A DNA stretch of 64,000 nucleotides. Source: Desulfomonile sp963700305 (GTDB lineage: Bacteria; Desulfobacterota; Desulfomonilia; Desulfomonilales; Desulfomonilaceae). The stretch spans positions 124,001 to 188,000 of the forward strand of contig CAVOXB010000012.1 of the NCBI GenBank assembly GCA_963700305.1, given 5' to 3'. Under the pieces are notes generated by a model. That model was not told the origin of the DNA and searched no databases. It saw nothing but the letters and a program-made list of their open reading frames with translations. Made by a program: the position numbers and the translations under genes. Below, piece after piece: positions 49,309 through 58,935 of this stretch. Position 1 is the first letter of the stretch. Each line of letters begins with the position of its first letter.

Positions 49309-50008
49309 ATGATAGAGGTGAAAGACCTTTCGAAAGTCTTTCAAAAAGAAAGCATTGAAGTGCAAGTTTTGAAGGAAGTTTCGCTCACCATCGAAAAGGG
49401 AGAGTTCGTTTCCATTATGGCTCCCTCTGGCATGGGAAAAAGCACACTCTTGAATATTCTTGGATGTTTGGACAAGCCATCTTCAGGGACGTACAGTTTT
49501 GGATGGAGTCCCCGTTCAGGGTATGGATGATGACGAGCTTTCCAAAATAAGAAATGAAAAAATAGGCTTTGTTTTCCAGTCGTTTCACCTGCTTCCCCGT
49601 ATGACTGCATGGGAAAATGTGATTCTACCGCTGATATACAGTGATTCGGAAACAGATCCGAAGGAAAGGGCCTCTGAGGTCCTCACATCCGTCGGGCTTG
49701 CAGATCGCATGAATCATCTGCCCAGAGAACTTTCCGGTGGCCAGCAGCAGCGAGTGGCCATCGCGAGGTCACTAATCAACAATCCGCGAATCATTCTTGC
49801 CGACGAGCCCACAGGAAACCTGGATTCAGCCTCAGGCACCGAGATCATGCGAATCTTTCGCGAACTACATGCTTCCGGAACTACTCTAGTTATCGTTACG
49901 CATGATGTGGACGTGGCTGCCCAAACCGACAGAATAGTCGAGATGAAAGACGGCAGAATTTCGAATGATCATCCTACCAGAAGCATGGGCGTGGAGGCGG
50001 CAATATGA
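49309..50008 (+). CDS. MacB/LolD-type ABC ATPase (frameshifted)
   Basis: This is an ATPase of about 233 residues for a Type VII (MacB/FtsX) exporter. It has Walker A APSGMGKST, IGFVFQSFHLLPRMTAWENV, the signature LSGGQQQRVAIARSL, Walker B IILADEPTGNLDS and H-loop VIVTHDVD. The break near 49497 (CAGTTTTGG run) separates frames, and read-through restores the region up to LDGVPVQGMDDDELSKIR. AAGGGAG precedes ATG 49309. The last codons overlap the permease start (50005). Confidence 0.9.
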
Positions 50009-51213
50009 GAATGCTTCGCATGGGAAAACAGGCTCTGAGCGCAATGGCTGAAAACAAGACAAGAAGTTTCCTCATGATGCTCGGCGTAGTCATCGGAGTG
50101 GCCACGCTCACCATGATAGCTTCATCAGTTCTTGGGGCACGAGCAGATGTAATGGGCAAAGTCGAGAAATTCGGTCTCGATCAGATCATGGTCATGGCTG
50201 GGGCCGGTAGAAAACCGGGAGTCCCGCAGCCCATTCCGACGACCCTACGCATAGAAGACGGACAGGCAATGATGTCCGAAATCATAAATGTCAAAGATGT
50301 AAGTCCTCAAATCAATCGTAGAGATTTTCTGGTGAAGTCCGGCAACAAAAGTGCTTACTCACTCATTGGTGCAGTCAATCCCAATTGGGAAACTGTCTGG
50401 AGCACTCCTGCCGAAATCGGCAGGTTCATTTCGTCTGATGACATCGCAAAATTCGCGCGAGTTGCAGTAATTGGCAAGACCATACAGAAAGACGTTTTCG
50501 AGGATGAGGACCCTGTAGGCAAACAGATCCTCGTCGGGAACAACCCGTTTGAAGTGATAGGTGTCCTTGAGGCTCGCGGAACGGCGGCTTCCGGCATAGA
50601 CATGGATAGCCGTGTACTAATACCCCTCTCTACTGGCCAAAAAAGAGTATTCAATCAGGATTACTTGTTCATGATCAAGATCGCTCTTCACGACGTTTCC
50701 AAGATGTCCCAGACTGTAGAGGATGTCCGAGCGCTGCTCCGGGAGCGACATAATCTCCAGAAGGGAACTGAAGACGATTTTACTATGGTCACCCCGACTC
50801 AGATTATGGCCATTGCTTCAAAGCTTTCTACCACGTTCAGTCTGTTTCTTTTGCTTGTATCAGCTATCTCTCTCATTGTGGGGGCTATTGTAATTGCCAA
50901 CATAATGTTTATCGCCGTAAACGAGCGAAAACCGGAAATCGGGATCAGACGCGCCGTGGGCGCACGAGAGAAAGATATTCTTGCCCAATTCCTGATGGAA
51001 GCGGTGAGTATCGCTGTTATAGGTGGAATGGTCGGGATAATATTGGGAGTCGTTGGGCTGAAAATAATGTCGGGCTTCATGAAAATGCCTAATGCAGTAA
51101 TGTGGCAACCAATAGTTTTGGCTCTGTTGAGCGCAATAATCGTGGGGTTGTTGGCAGGTATTCAGCCTGCGAGGAAGGCTGCACACCTCAACCCAATCGA
51201 CGCGTTGAAATAA
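50005..51213 (+). CDS. MacB/FtsX-type ABC permease 1
   Basis: This is an inner-membrane permease of 402 residues with four helices. The N-terminal helix (SFLMMLGVVIGVATLTMIAS) is followed by a large periplasmic MacB-type domain and the C-terminal block INRRD..., then VNERKPEIGIRRAVGAREKD and ILGVVGLKIM. It overlaps the ATPase by 4 bases. It is homologous to the next gene, so the two may make a heterodimer. Confidence 0.9.
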   Translation: MRMLRMGKQALSAMAENKTRSFLMMLGVVIGVATLTMIASSVLGARADVMGKVEKFGLDQIMVMAGAGRKPGVPQPIPTTLRIEDGQAMMSEIINVKDVSPQINRRDFLVKSGNKSAYSLIGAVNPNWETVWSTPAEIGRFISSDDIAKFARVAVIGKTIQKDVFEDEDPVGKQILVGNNPFEVIGVLEARGTAASGIDMDSRVLIPLSTGQKRVFNQDYLFMIKIALHDVSKMSQTVEDVRALLRERHNLQKGTEDDFTMVTPTQIMAIASKLSTTFSLFLLLVSAISLIVGAIVIANIMFIAVNERKPEIGIRRAVGAREKDILAQFLMEAVSIAVIGGMVGIILGVVGLKIMSGFMKMPNAVMWQPIVLALLSAIIVGLLAGIQPARKAAHLNPIDALK

Positions 51214-51218
51214 ATGAA

Positions 51219-52463
51219 ATGAAAACTAGTCCACTTCGGGGATTCCGTATTGCTATCAAATCACTGATAGGCAATCCCATGCGGGTTGCCTTGGCCGTCC
51301 TATCGATCATGATAGGAGTGGCTTCGGTAATTATTATGGTAGGAATAGGAAAAGGAGCGGAAGAAGAAGTACGCAAGAAAATTGAAGGCATGGGAACAAA
51401 TCTTATCGTAGTCAGCGCCGCTCCATCCAGGTCGGTTAAGGGCCAAGTCGGAAGGCTGGGCATAATGACTACGCTGATACAGAAAGATGCTACCGCAATA
51501 ATCGAGGAGTGCCCTTCAGTCAAAGAAGCCGTTCCTGTATATTCGAAAAAACTCCCGGTCAAATTTGAAAGCGTGACCTACAGCACAAAAATTGTGGGAG
51601 CCCTCCCTTCCATTCAACAAGTGAGAAACATATCTGTGGAATCGGGCATGTTCTTTGACCTCGACGAAAACAGACTAATGTCATCAGTTGCCATCGTGGG
51701 CCCCACGGTGGTTCAATCCCTTTTTGGCGGCAGGGACCCGCTGGGAGAATCGATTAGTATAGGGAAAATGGTCTTCAAAGTAATCGGAGTGACTACCCCG
51801 AAAGGAGCGGTGTCCGGAGAAGACGAGGACGACCAGATCATCATTCCATTGAGAACCGCGGTCAACAAGCTTGTCAATGTAACTTATCTCAGCAACATTT
51901 TCGTGGAGGCTACACAATTCGAAGTTATCCATTCAGCCGTAACCGAAATCAAGTCTCTGCTGAGGGAGCGCCATCGATTACGCGAAGGAAAAGAGGATGA
52001 TTTCACCATCCAGAATCAGGCAGACGTAATTGAAACTCAGAGTTCCGCAGCAAAGACGTTCAGTCTTCTCGTGGCCAGTATTGCCGCCATCTCGCTCGTG
52101 ATAGGCGGTGTCGGAATACTCGGAGTGATGCTGCTGTCGATTCGCGAGCGCATCAACGAAATCGGAATTCGCAGGGCAGTCGGGGCCAGGCGAAGAGACA
52201 TACTCATCCAGTTTTTGGGCGAATCTTCATTTCTCGGAGTAGTCGGTGGTACGGCAGGTCTGTTGGTGGGCCTTTTGGGATCGGCGGCCGTGGGCTATTT
52301 TACTGGCATGACCGTGGTTGTGGCCCCTGAATATGCGTTGCTCTCCTTTTTCTCGTCAGTGCTTACCGGTCTCATTTTCGGAATTTATCCTTCGTGGAAA
52401 GCAGCCCAACTCAATCCGATTGAAGCTTTGCAATCCAGAAACATGATTCATGCGCTTTGCTAG
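51219..52463 (+). CDS. MacB/FtsX-type ABC permease 2
   Basis: This is a paralogous permease of 414 residues starting MKTSPLRGFRIAIKSLIGNP. The membrane and MacB periplasmic domains match the first one (LSIMIGVASVIIMVGIGKGA, IGGVGILGVMLLSIRERINE, IGIRRAVGARRRDILIQFLG). The ATG at 51219 follows the first permease stop by 5 bases. A strong ribosome site is not seen, so translation is probably coupled. An earlier in-frame start overlaps the upstream gene and is not used. Confidence 0.9.
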   Translation: MKTSPLRGFRIAIKSLIGNPMRVALAVLSIMIGVASVIIMVGIGKGAEEEVRKKIEGMGTNLIVVSAAPSRSVKGQVGRLGIMTTLIQKDATAIIEECPSVKEAVPVYSKKLPVKFESVTYSTKIVGALPSIQQVRNISVESGMFFDLDENRLMSSVAIVGPTVVQSLFGGRDPLGESISIGKMVFKVIGVTTPKGAVSGEDEDDQIIIPLRTAVNKLVNVTYLSNIFVEATQFEVIHSAVTEIKSLLRERHRLREGKEDDFTIQNQADVIETQSSAAKTFSLLVASIAAISLVIGGVGILGVMLLSIRERINEIGIRRAVGARRRDILIQFLGESSFLGVVGGTAGLLVGLLGSAAVGYFTGMTVVVAPEYALLSFFSSVLTGLIFGIYPSWKAAQLNPIEALQSRNMIHALC

Positions 52464-52514
52464 CGAAACCATGACAATAATGGGGATTCCGGTAACGTTC
52501 CGGGATTCCGATTG

Positions 52515-53330
52515 ATTCCGAGGCAGGATTCCTGGGACATCATACTTAATTTAGGATTCCTGTGAAATTTAGGATTCCTGGGACATCATACTTAATTGGT
52601 GCAATGAAATGCAGTCTATGTTATTGTAAAGCATGGCTAGATTAGCTCGATTGGTAGGCCCTGGGCTACCTCACCACATAACGCAGCGTGGTAATCGTCG
52701 ACAGATGACTTTCTTTTGTGATGAGGATTACCTGGCTTACGTGGAGCTTATGTCGGATTGGTGTTCTCGTTTCAAGGTGGAGGTGTGGGCCTATTGTCTT
52801 ATGCCGAACCATGTTCACCTGATTGCGGTACCGACTTCAGAAGATGGATTGCGTCGTGCTATTGGCGAAGCCCATCGGCGATATTCACGTCGAATCAACT
52901 TCCGTGAGGGGTGGCGGGGGCATCTATGGCAAGGGCGGTTTGCCTCATATCCCATGGACGAAATGTATCTGCTTGCTGGAGCCAGATATATTGAGCTGAA
53001 TCCCGTGCGGGCTGGGCTAGTGAAGTCACCCGGAGTCTATCCTTGGAGCAGTGCGGCCGCTCACCTGACGGGACGCGACGATATGTTGGTAAAGGCCGCA
53101 CCTCTGCTGGAACTGGTGGAAAACTGGGTAACGTTTCTTGCCGAAGAATATTCGGATGCCGAGGCCGAGGCGATTCGTCGTCACGAGCGTACCGGCAGGC
53201 CCTTGGGAAATGATGACTTTCTCTCAAAACTCGAGCGTGCCCTCGATAGGTCCGTTCGACCCGGGAAACCTGGCCCGAAGGCGTTCGATAAAGGTTCGAG
53301 GAATTAAGTATGGTGTCCCCTAATTCCGGA
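52515..53330. mobile_element. REP-associated tyrosine transposase (RAYT) element
   Basis: It has two GGGACATCATACTTAATTT-type repeats before the gene and AGGAATTAAGTATGGTGTCC after it, in inverted relation. The element contains one transposase gene. Related remnants lie at 41.3, 43.4, 44.15 and 54.35 kb. Confidence 0.75.
52633..53307 (+). CDS. REP-associated tyrosine (Y1, HUH) transposase
   Basis: This is a 225-residue IS200/IS605-type Y1 transposase of the RAYT class. The start RLARLVGPGLPHHITQRGNR and the HUH motif (CLMPNHVHLIAVP) are clear. It then has RWR..RHLWQGRFASYPMDE, LAGARYIELNPVRAGLVKSP and GVYPWSSAAAHL. The Tyr nucleophile is probably in the GEAHRRYSRRIN helix. It appears intact and is the only complete copy in the window, so it may mobilise the remnant REP-like ends in trans. 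Confidence 0.92.
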   Translation: MARLARLVGPGLPHHITQRGNRRQMTFFCDEDYLAYVELMSDWCSRFKVEVWAYCLMPNHVHLIAVPTSEDGLRRAIGEAHRRYSRRINFREGWRGHLWQGRFASYPMDEMYLLAGARYIELNPVRAGLVKSPGVYPWSSAAAHLTGRDDMLVKAAPLLELVENWVTFLAEEYSDAEAEAIRRHERTGRPLGNDDFLSKLERALDRSVRPGKPGPKAFDKGSRN

Positions 53331-53483
53331 ACGGACGTGAGAGAAAACCTCGCCCGCCGAAAACATGACAGTCAATGGGTTTCTACAGCTATCCCGGCTT
53401 CGGTCAAGGACGTGGTGCAAAGGATCAGAAAAGGAGAGAGACTCTCCCCGCACAGGCGCTGGTCCAGAGGGCGCGATCCTACG

Positions 53484-53867
53484 CTACAGTCCGTGAAGCC
53501 AATCTTTGGCTTTCTCAAACGAATCGAACGGTCTCGTGTCCATCTTAGAGAACAGGTTTACCAGCTCCAGCGCGAACTTTCGAATACCCGTGACGCCCAC
53601 AATCGCGCTCCCGAGCGTGTAGGGTCGCATGGCGCGGGTGACTGACTTGAACGCGTCGATAGCCTGTTCATTGATCACAATGTCGGACGTGTCCGTGAGA
53701 ATGCGCAGACCGGTCATGCCCGCTTTTCCCATCTCAACAATGGCCGCTTCGTTGGCCTTGATGGCCGTGACAAGCTCTGCGTCGCGAAGGGCACCGTAAT
53801 CCGCAAACAGGATGCGCGTCCCTTTGTATTCGATCCACTGCATGTAGTTGTTAACTCGTTCGCCCAT
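53484..53867 (-). CDS. STAS/SpoIIAA-like small protein
   Basis: This is a SpoIIAA-like (STAS-fold) protein of about 127 residues. It has MQWIEYKGTRILFADYGALR, then ITDTS-like GLRILTDTSDIVINEQAIDA, and SAIVGVTGIRKFALELVN, with PFDSFEKAKDWLHGL at the end. The start at 53867 (MGERVN) has GAGGTGG upstream. It is probably a soluble regulator or lipid-binding protein of unknown partner. The overlapping plus-strand frame is an antisense shadow. Confidence 0.72.
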   Translation of the reverse strand: MGERVNNYMQWIEYKGTRILFADYGALRDAELVTAIKANEAAIVEMGKAGMTGLRILTDTSDIVINEQAIDAFKSVTRAMRPYTLGSAIVGVTGIRKFALELVNLFSKMDTRPFDSFEKAKDWLHGL

Positions 53868-53942
53868 GGGCCACCTCGCCCCTCCTTTACGTGAGTTATG
53901 AATCATTCTTGCAATTCTAGAGGTCTTTGGGCGGGCACAAGG

Positions 53943-54296
53943 TCATGAGATGGTTCCTTTGCCCAGAAAACACCACGTACGGTCTCCCTCAAGACCCAAG
54001 AGAAACAAAAGCGTTGTGATGTTGATGAAAAAACCTTCTTGATTCAGCTTTTGAGCATACCCGTCTCGACTGTTGCCGGTCAACCAAAATCTTGCACTGA
54101 GCCGCTTACCCAAACACAGCACGGTAGTGTCGAGCCAGGGGAAATATCGACGAGACATAAACATACCATCTCCTACATGATACGCAACCTTTGCTTCAAG
54201 CTTGATCAGAAACTTGATAAGCCACTCCATTGAGCGTTTGACTTCTTCGCGCATGAGGCAGATTTGGCCGAAGCATGTGGAGGAGTGCTCGGCCAT
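53943..54296 (-). CDS. Unrecognised small protein
   Basis: A 118-codon frame (MAEHSSTCFGQICLMREEVK, MEWLIKFLIKLEAKVAYHVG, ARFWLTGNSRDGYAQKLN). Composition is compatible with coding, but no family or good ribosome site is seen. A longer frame running to 54521 passes through a RAYT remnant and is not credible. It is possibly a decayed gene. Confidence 0.3.
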   Translation of the reverse strand: MAEHSSTCFGQICLMREEVKRSMEWLIKFLIKLEAKVAYHVGDGMFMSRRYFPWLDTTVLCLGKRLSARFWLTGNSRDGYAQKLNQEGFFINITTLLFLLGLEGDRTWCFLGKGTIS

Positions 54297-54344
54297 AAGC
54301 CCTTTTTCAAACGGCCCAGTAACATGCCGCACCGCGCGGCGTGT

Positions 54345-54560
54345 TGAAACTCCGTGGACACCATACTTGTTTAATCCGTTTAATCCGGGGACACCATACT
54401 TAATTCGCGCCGCGCAACGGAATGAGTCTGCGGTACCCTCAGGCACGGCTAGCTCGCTTGTTTGGTTCCGGATTTCTCTCAAACTTGAGCTTGCCCTCGG
54501 GAGATCTGCGCAGCCCCGCAACCGCGATCTGAAGAGATCTGAGGAAGAGGCGCTGAAATA
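54345..54560. repeat. RAYT element remnant
   Basis: Two GGACACCATACTTRTTTAAT or GGGGACACCATACTTAATTC type ends are followed by decayed leader and 3' transposase sequence (GCACGGCTAGCTCGCTTG, then CTCTCAAACTTGAGCTTGCC). There is no open frame. Confidence 0.7.
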
Positions 54561-54660
54561 AGTGTTGTGTAGCAGAATTCCCGGACACTAATTTTGCAAC
54601 TGCTATAATCCTATTTCAACATGGGACCGGCGACTCGCCGGCCCTATTTACTTCTCAAAC

Positions 54661-54728
54661 GTGGGGCAGGCTTTCCAGCCTGCCATTTCGGCTTTTTGGG
54701 AAAAGGCAGGCTGGAAAGCCTGCCCCAC
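54661..54728. terminator. Head-to-head repeat hairpin between hdrD-like gene and repeats
   Basis: The 24-base GTGGGGCAGGCTTTCCAGCC unit at 54661-54684 is exactly inverted at 54705-54728, with a 20-base loop that includes CTTTTTGGGAAAA. It lies 30 bases after the stop of the minus-strand hdrD-like gene and may act as its terminator. Confidence 0.65.
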
Positions 54729-54757
54729 AGAAAAGTATCTAGCCGTCGGAATTTTAC

Positions 54758-55939
54758 TCATGCTTCCATTGATTCAACCAGCAGCTCAATCACTGATTTC
54801 ACTTCCAAAGGCATGTCGTATCTCGCCTGGAGATCGCCGAACTGGCTCAGGCAATTCTGACATGAAGTGGTAACGATGGTAGCTCCCGATCTGATGATCT
54901 GATCACGCTTCGCCGCCGCGTGCTCGAGTCTTTTCTGACCCATGCGAGTGTTCTGCCCGACGCTGCCCCCTCCTCCGCAGCAAATGCTGTATTCACGGTT
55001 CGGCCACAATTCCACAAAATTGTCGGTTATGGCTTTGAGCAGCTCTCGCGGTGGCTCAAATACACCCAACTTCCTGCCGACATTACAAGGATCGTGGTAA
55101 GTCACAGTCCCGTCGATAGAGCCGGACTTGAGCTGAAGCTTTCCTTGCTCCAGATAACGGTGGGCAAGCTCCACCACTGACAAGACCTCAACTCCGAGCG
55201 GTTCCCCAAGCCATTTCTCGGCATCTTTCCTCAGGATTTTAAATCCATGTCCGCATTCTGTGGACAACAGCGTACGCACTTTCAGGCGGCGAGCTTCTTC
55301 CACCAAATTCCGAACTAATATTATGGCGTCTTCGTGATCTCCAAGATAGTAGGCCCAGTTAGTAATGTCGAACATCCTGGAGGATATGGTCCAATCAGTA
55401 TCGGTGTAAGTAAAGAATTTCATGTACGTTTGAAGCATGTTGGGATTAGAGGTGTATTCTCGGGGGTTGGGGATGTACAGAACATCAGCCCCTTCCTTGT
55501 CAATCGGGACTGAAAGACCCTCTGCAGGGAGATCTTCCATTTCGTCAGCCAATTCCTCAGCGAGCCATTCGGCCATGTCGACAAAGGCGGCGCTTTCCAG
55601 CCCTGTATTGTTGCCGAATTCCAGGGCCTTTTTCACCCCTTCAACGATCCTTTCGGGGGCTTTTCCCAATTGCCAGGCGATTCCACGCAAATGCCTCACA
55701 ATAGCATCCATTTCAAGCCCTTTCGGGCAGCCTGTCGTGCAACGCGCGCAAAGAGTGCAAGCCCAAATAAACTCAGAGTCAGCCAGTTCTCTCGTGTGGC
55801 CTGTAAGCATCCTGTGAACAAGTTTCCTGGGGTTGATTTCCGGATAGCTCTCTGCAAGGAAGCATCTGGAAATGCACTCTCCGCATGTGAAACAGTCTGA
55901 ATGACTTTGTCCTTTTGCGATCAAAATTTCTTGAGACAT
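54758..55939 (-). CDS. HdrD-like (HdrC-HdrB fused) iron-sulfur subunit
   Basis: This is a cytoplasmic Fe-S protein of about 393 residues. The N-terminal HdrC-like part has two 4Fe-4S motifs (CFTCGECISRC at residues 16-26, then CTLCARCTTGCP). The two CCG domains (HDPCNVGRKLGVFEPPRE with CCGGGGSVG, then CQNCLSQF) hold the noncubane-cluster-type Cys sets of HdrB/HdrD. The start at 55939 (MSQEIL) is preferred to an in-frame ATG 17 codons earlier. It is the last gene of the minus-strand Hdr/Qmo-like operon. It probably passes electrons to a disulfide or to another Fe-S partner. Confidence 0.87.
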   Translation of the reverse strand: MSQEILIAKGQSHSDCFTCGECISRCFLAESYPEINPRKLVHRMLTGHTRELADSEFIWACTLCARCTTGCPKGLEMDAIVRHLRGIAWQLGKAPERIVEGVKKALEFGNNTGLESAAFVDMAEWLAEELADEMEDLPAEGLSVPIDKEGADVLYIPNPREYTSNPNMLQTYMKFFTYTDTDWTISSRMFDITNWAYYLGDHEDAIILVRNLVEEARRLKVRTLLSTECGHGFKILRKDAEKWLGEPLGVEVLSVVELAHRYLEQGKLQLKSGSIDGTVTYHDPCNVGRKLGVFEPPRELLKAITDNFVELWPNREYSICCGGGGSVGQNTRMGQKRLEHAAAKRDQIIRSGATIVTTSCQNCLSQFGDLQARYDMPLEVKSVIELLVESMEA

Positions 55940-55958
55940 GGAATCGTTTTCCTCTAAT

Positions 55959-57573
55959 TCATCCTTGGCGCTGAGATAATTGGGTTTCATCGTCTAAGAA
56001 ATGATTCAACAGACGTTGAAAGCGACCCGCCTCGTTTGGGGCAATTGTAAAATACCCGATTCGCGGAGGCTTGCCGTCAAAAACGCCTATGCCCTGCCCT
56101 CGTTCAACTCGTGCGGCCGCGAGGCTCGTTCCCGTATGAGAATAGCAATTGCCGTGATGGCACCCGACCACAGAGTCCTCCCTTGGCTCCAGCCGCCAAT
56201 GCCGACCATATAGAATACTCTGAGACACTTCCCGCACACGGAACGGAGAAAAAACGTACATTCTCGGGCATATTGATCGATTCGGCCATGATCCCCGCAG
56301 ATCGCCGACACCCAAAGACAAAAGTTGTTTTGGAGATGTCAGAAGGCTGAACTTCTCCAATGAAATCAGCTATGGATTCTTCCGGGCAAACGCTAAGGCT
56401 TATTGCAGCGGTCGGACACACTGAAGCGCATATCCCGCATTCCTCACAGAACGCCTGAGAAGGCTCAATCTGTGAGCGTGATACCTGGGGCTGCAAAGAT
56501 AGGGAACCGTGCGGACAAACGCGATAGCACGTCAGGCATCGCGCACAAGCTGTGCTGATTGAAAGGGTCTCCTCGTCCCGTTTGAGCCGGGATGTCTTGA
56601 TCCATGCGTGCGCTTGCACAGCCGCTGCTCTCGCCTGGGCCATGCAGTCGATGAGGTCCAAGTTCCCTGTGGCTTCTCCTATTGCAAATACGCCGCTTGC
56701 CAAGGAACGCCCCAAACTGGAATGAATGCTGTCGGACAACATGAACCCCTGGTCGTCGAGATCGTCGTTGGCCATTCTTGCGGCCCACTCAGGAATGGAC
56801 GAAGGATCCGGCCCGGTAACCGTAATTAGCCTGCCGAAGTCCCACACAAATTCATTTTCACTATCAATGATGTCCTTGACTGCTACTTTGAATAATTTGC
56901 TTTTTTTGTCATTGAAGACCTCAATTGCAGGCGGATCCTCTCCATATCGAATAAACTGAAGCCCGGTTTTTCTCGCCGAATCGTAGAGTGTCTCTCCGAA
57001 TACATGCCGTACAGGCGCATGCCTGAAACAAACGACTGCTCCTCCCCCATTGTGTACGTGTTCAGCCGCAATCCGCATCGCGGACATGCCAAGGGCAGGA
57101 TCTGTCAGTTCCCTATAATCCATAAGAAAGGCAACCCGCTCCTCTGGCTGAATCCTAATCCGAGAAGTGAAAAGCTCCACTTCGTCCGGCAAACCCCAAG
57201 GTTTTGGTTTCAGAGAGACACCAGGAGCCAAGAAAAGGCAGTCGTACAAGGACTCTACACCGTTATCGAATGCGACTGCGAAAAGGCCTTGGACCCGCTG
57301 AACGACCGGAACACGTCTCACATCGACTATTTCTATCTCATCCAGTGCAGAAGAAAAATCCTTAATATAGTTGCCTGAATCGATGCTAGGATCTTCAAAA
57401 TAGACATGTTCCGGGATATCGCGAAATCGTGCAAACGTCACCTTAATCCCGATTTCCATTAAAGCCTGTGCTGCTATCATGGCGGGCATGCCGCCTCCCA
57501 TGATCAGAGCCCGAGGTGTAGCTTCGCTGCTTTTCGGCGTAGGAACTTGCTCATTGGAATGCTTCACGATCAT
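55959..57573 (-). CDS. QmoB-like flavoprotein (HdrA fused to MvhD; frameshifted)
   Basis: This is an HdrA-type flavoprotein of about 539 residues. It has an FAD/NAD Rossmann start (ALIMGGGMPAMIAAQALMEI), two 4Fe-4S motifs (CARCLTCYRVCP and CEECGICASVCP), and a C-terminal MvhD-like [2Fe-2S] part (VVGCHHGNCYSHTGTSLAAA) read in another frame after a break near 56175. The ATG at 57573 overlaps the upstream stop by one base (TGATG). HdrA fused to MvhD is the QmoB pattern. No hydrogenase subunit is present. Confidence 0.87.
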
Positions 57574-58617
57574 CACAATTTCCCTCTCTGAAGATCCTCC
57601 ATGATTACTTCCGCCGTTTGACCCGCGTGTTCGAGGGTGTGCTCGATATCTTTCGGACCGGAGCAGGTCCCTGCTACGTACACGCCTGGAATGGAAGTTC
57701 GGCTGCTGTCCAAAGGGTCTTTCGAACGAACGAAGCCGAACTCGTCAGCAGAAAGGCCCAACTGCTCGGCCAATGATTGTATGGCGTTTGGCCTCTGCCC
57801 TATGGACAGGATTACTCGGTCAAAAGATTCTTTCTGGTTCCGACCGTGGGACTCGATAATGACATCGAGGATATCCTGCGGAATTCCGAATTTCCCCCGG
57901 CACTCCTTGGAGCAAGCGCACGCCTTTATCTTCCACTGCCTTAAAGAGTGTACCAGCATATTTTCCGGCTACCTGCAGATCGATGTAAAACAGTGTGACT
58001 GCAATTTCCGGACACTCATGACGCAGCTTCAGGGCCATCCTAAGCGCAACTTTGCAGCAATACTGCGAACAATAATTCCCTCCGGAGCTCAAATCTCTGG
58101 ACCCAACGCACTGGAAAAAAGCGACTCTGAGCCCATCCCTGTCGCCTGTAAACTGTGGCAATTTATCTTCTCGCAATAACGAATCGACTTCGGCCAAAGT
58201 GAAAATCCCATCCGTGCGACCATATCCCCACAGAATTTTTTCGCCCGGATCGTAAGGCCTAAACCCGGTTGCTATCACCAAAGCGGCTGGTTCTTCGATC
58301 TTTTCTTCCGAAGTCCCGATCCGTTTGAAGTTCGCTCGCCTCACGCCTCTTTCGGACGGGAAAACATTTGCCAATTCCCAGCCCGTCCTCACGTGGACCT
58401 TCTCAGATGTGCGTGCATAATTGACAAGGTCCTCCACTGAGCAGCAGAAACACCTCATGCATTTGTCTGTCGCCATGCATGCCCAGTCGCGAACGCGCCC
58501 GCCGAGGGTGTTTGAGGATTCAATGATGGTGCAATCTATGCCGTTGCCGGCCAATAATTTGGCAACGGTGAGACCGGCGATTCCGCCGCCAATTATAGCG
58601 ATCGGTTTGTCTGTCAT
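57573..58617 (-). CDS. QmoA-like HdrA flavoprotein (frameshifted)
   Basis: This is an HdrA-type FAD protein of about 348 residues. It has GGGIAGLTVAKLLAGNGIDC, SNTLGGRVRDWACMATDKCM (RCFCC), then ALVIATGFRPYDP and GNYCSQYCCKVALRMALKL. The break is near 57897 in a G5 run; continuation gives FGIPQDILDVIIESHGRN and SIPGVYVAGTCSGPKDIEHT. It is the first gene of the three-gene minus-strand operon. It is paralogous to the next gene, as QmoA is to QmoB. Confidence 0.87.
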
Positions 58618-58935
58618 TCCATGAACCTCAGCTTATGCTCAGTTGTTCTTTTTCAGGCCGAACTCCACAACACGCGATGGTTACGATCGAGAGATGTTGC
58701 CTTCGGTCGGCTATTCAAAAGATGGTGCAGGATCATGAGAAACGAATGGCCTCGTGGTCAGCCATATTGTAGGTAAAATGCCGCCCTGACAGTCAATATA
58801 CTCTCGTACGGTACTCGTTGTGAAGGAATTCCCCTAGTCTCTTGTAAAGATTATATTCCAACATCTCCCTGAAAAAGAAGCAGATTTTTACAATGACTCT
58901 ATTGCTGTCTAAAGAGGGGAAATATCGGGAGGCGT
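58618..58935. other. Promoter region of the Hdr/Qmo-like operon; nothing else seen
   Basis: About 320 bases between the QmoA-like start and the stop of the next minus-strand gene. No frame or known repeat is seen. It likely holds the operon promoter on the minus strand. Confidence 0.4.

Noticed and set aside
53943..54521. 192-codon minus-strand frame
   Set aside because: Its first 75 codons pass through a RAYT remnant; only the part from 54296 is kept as a weak call.
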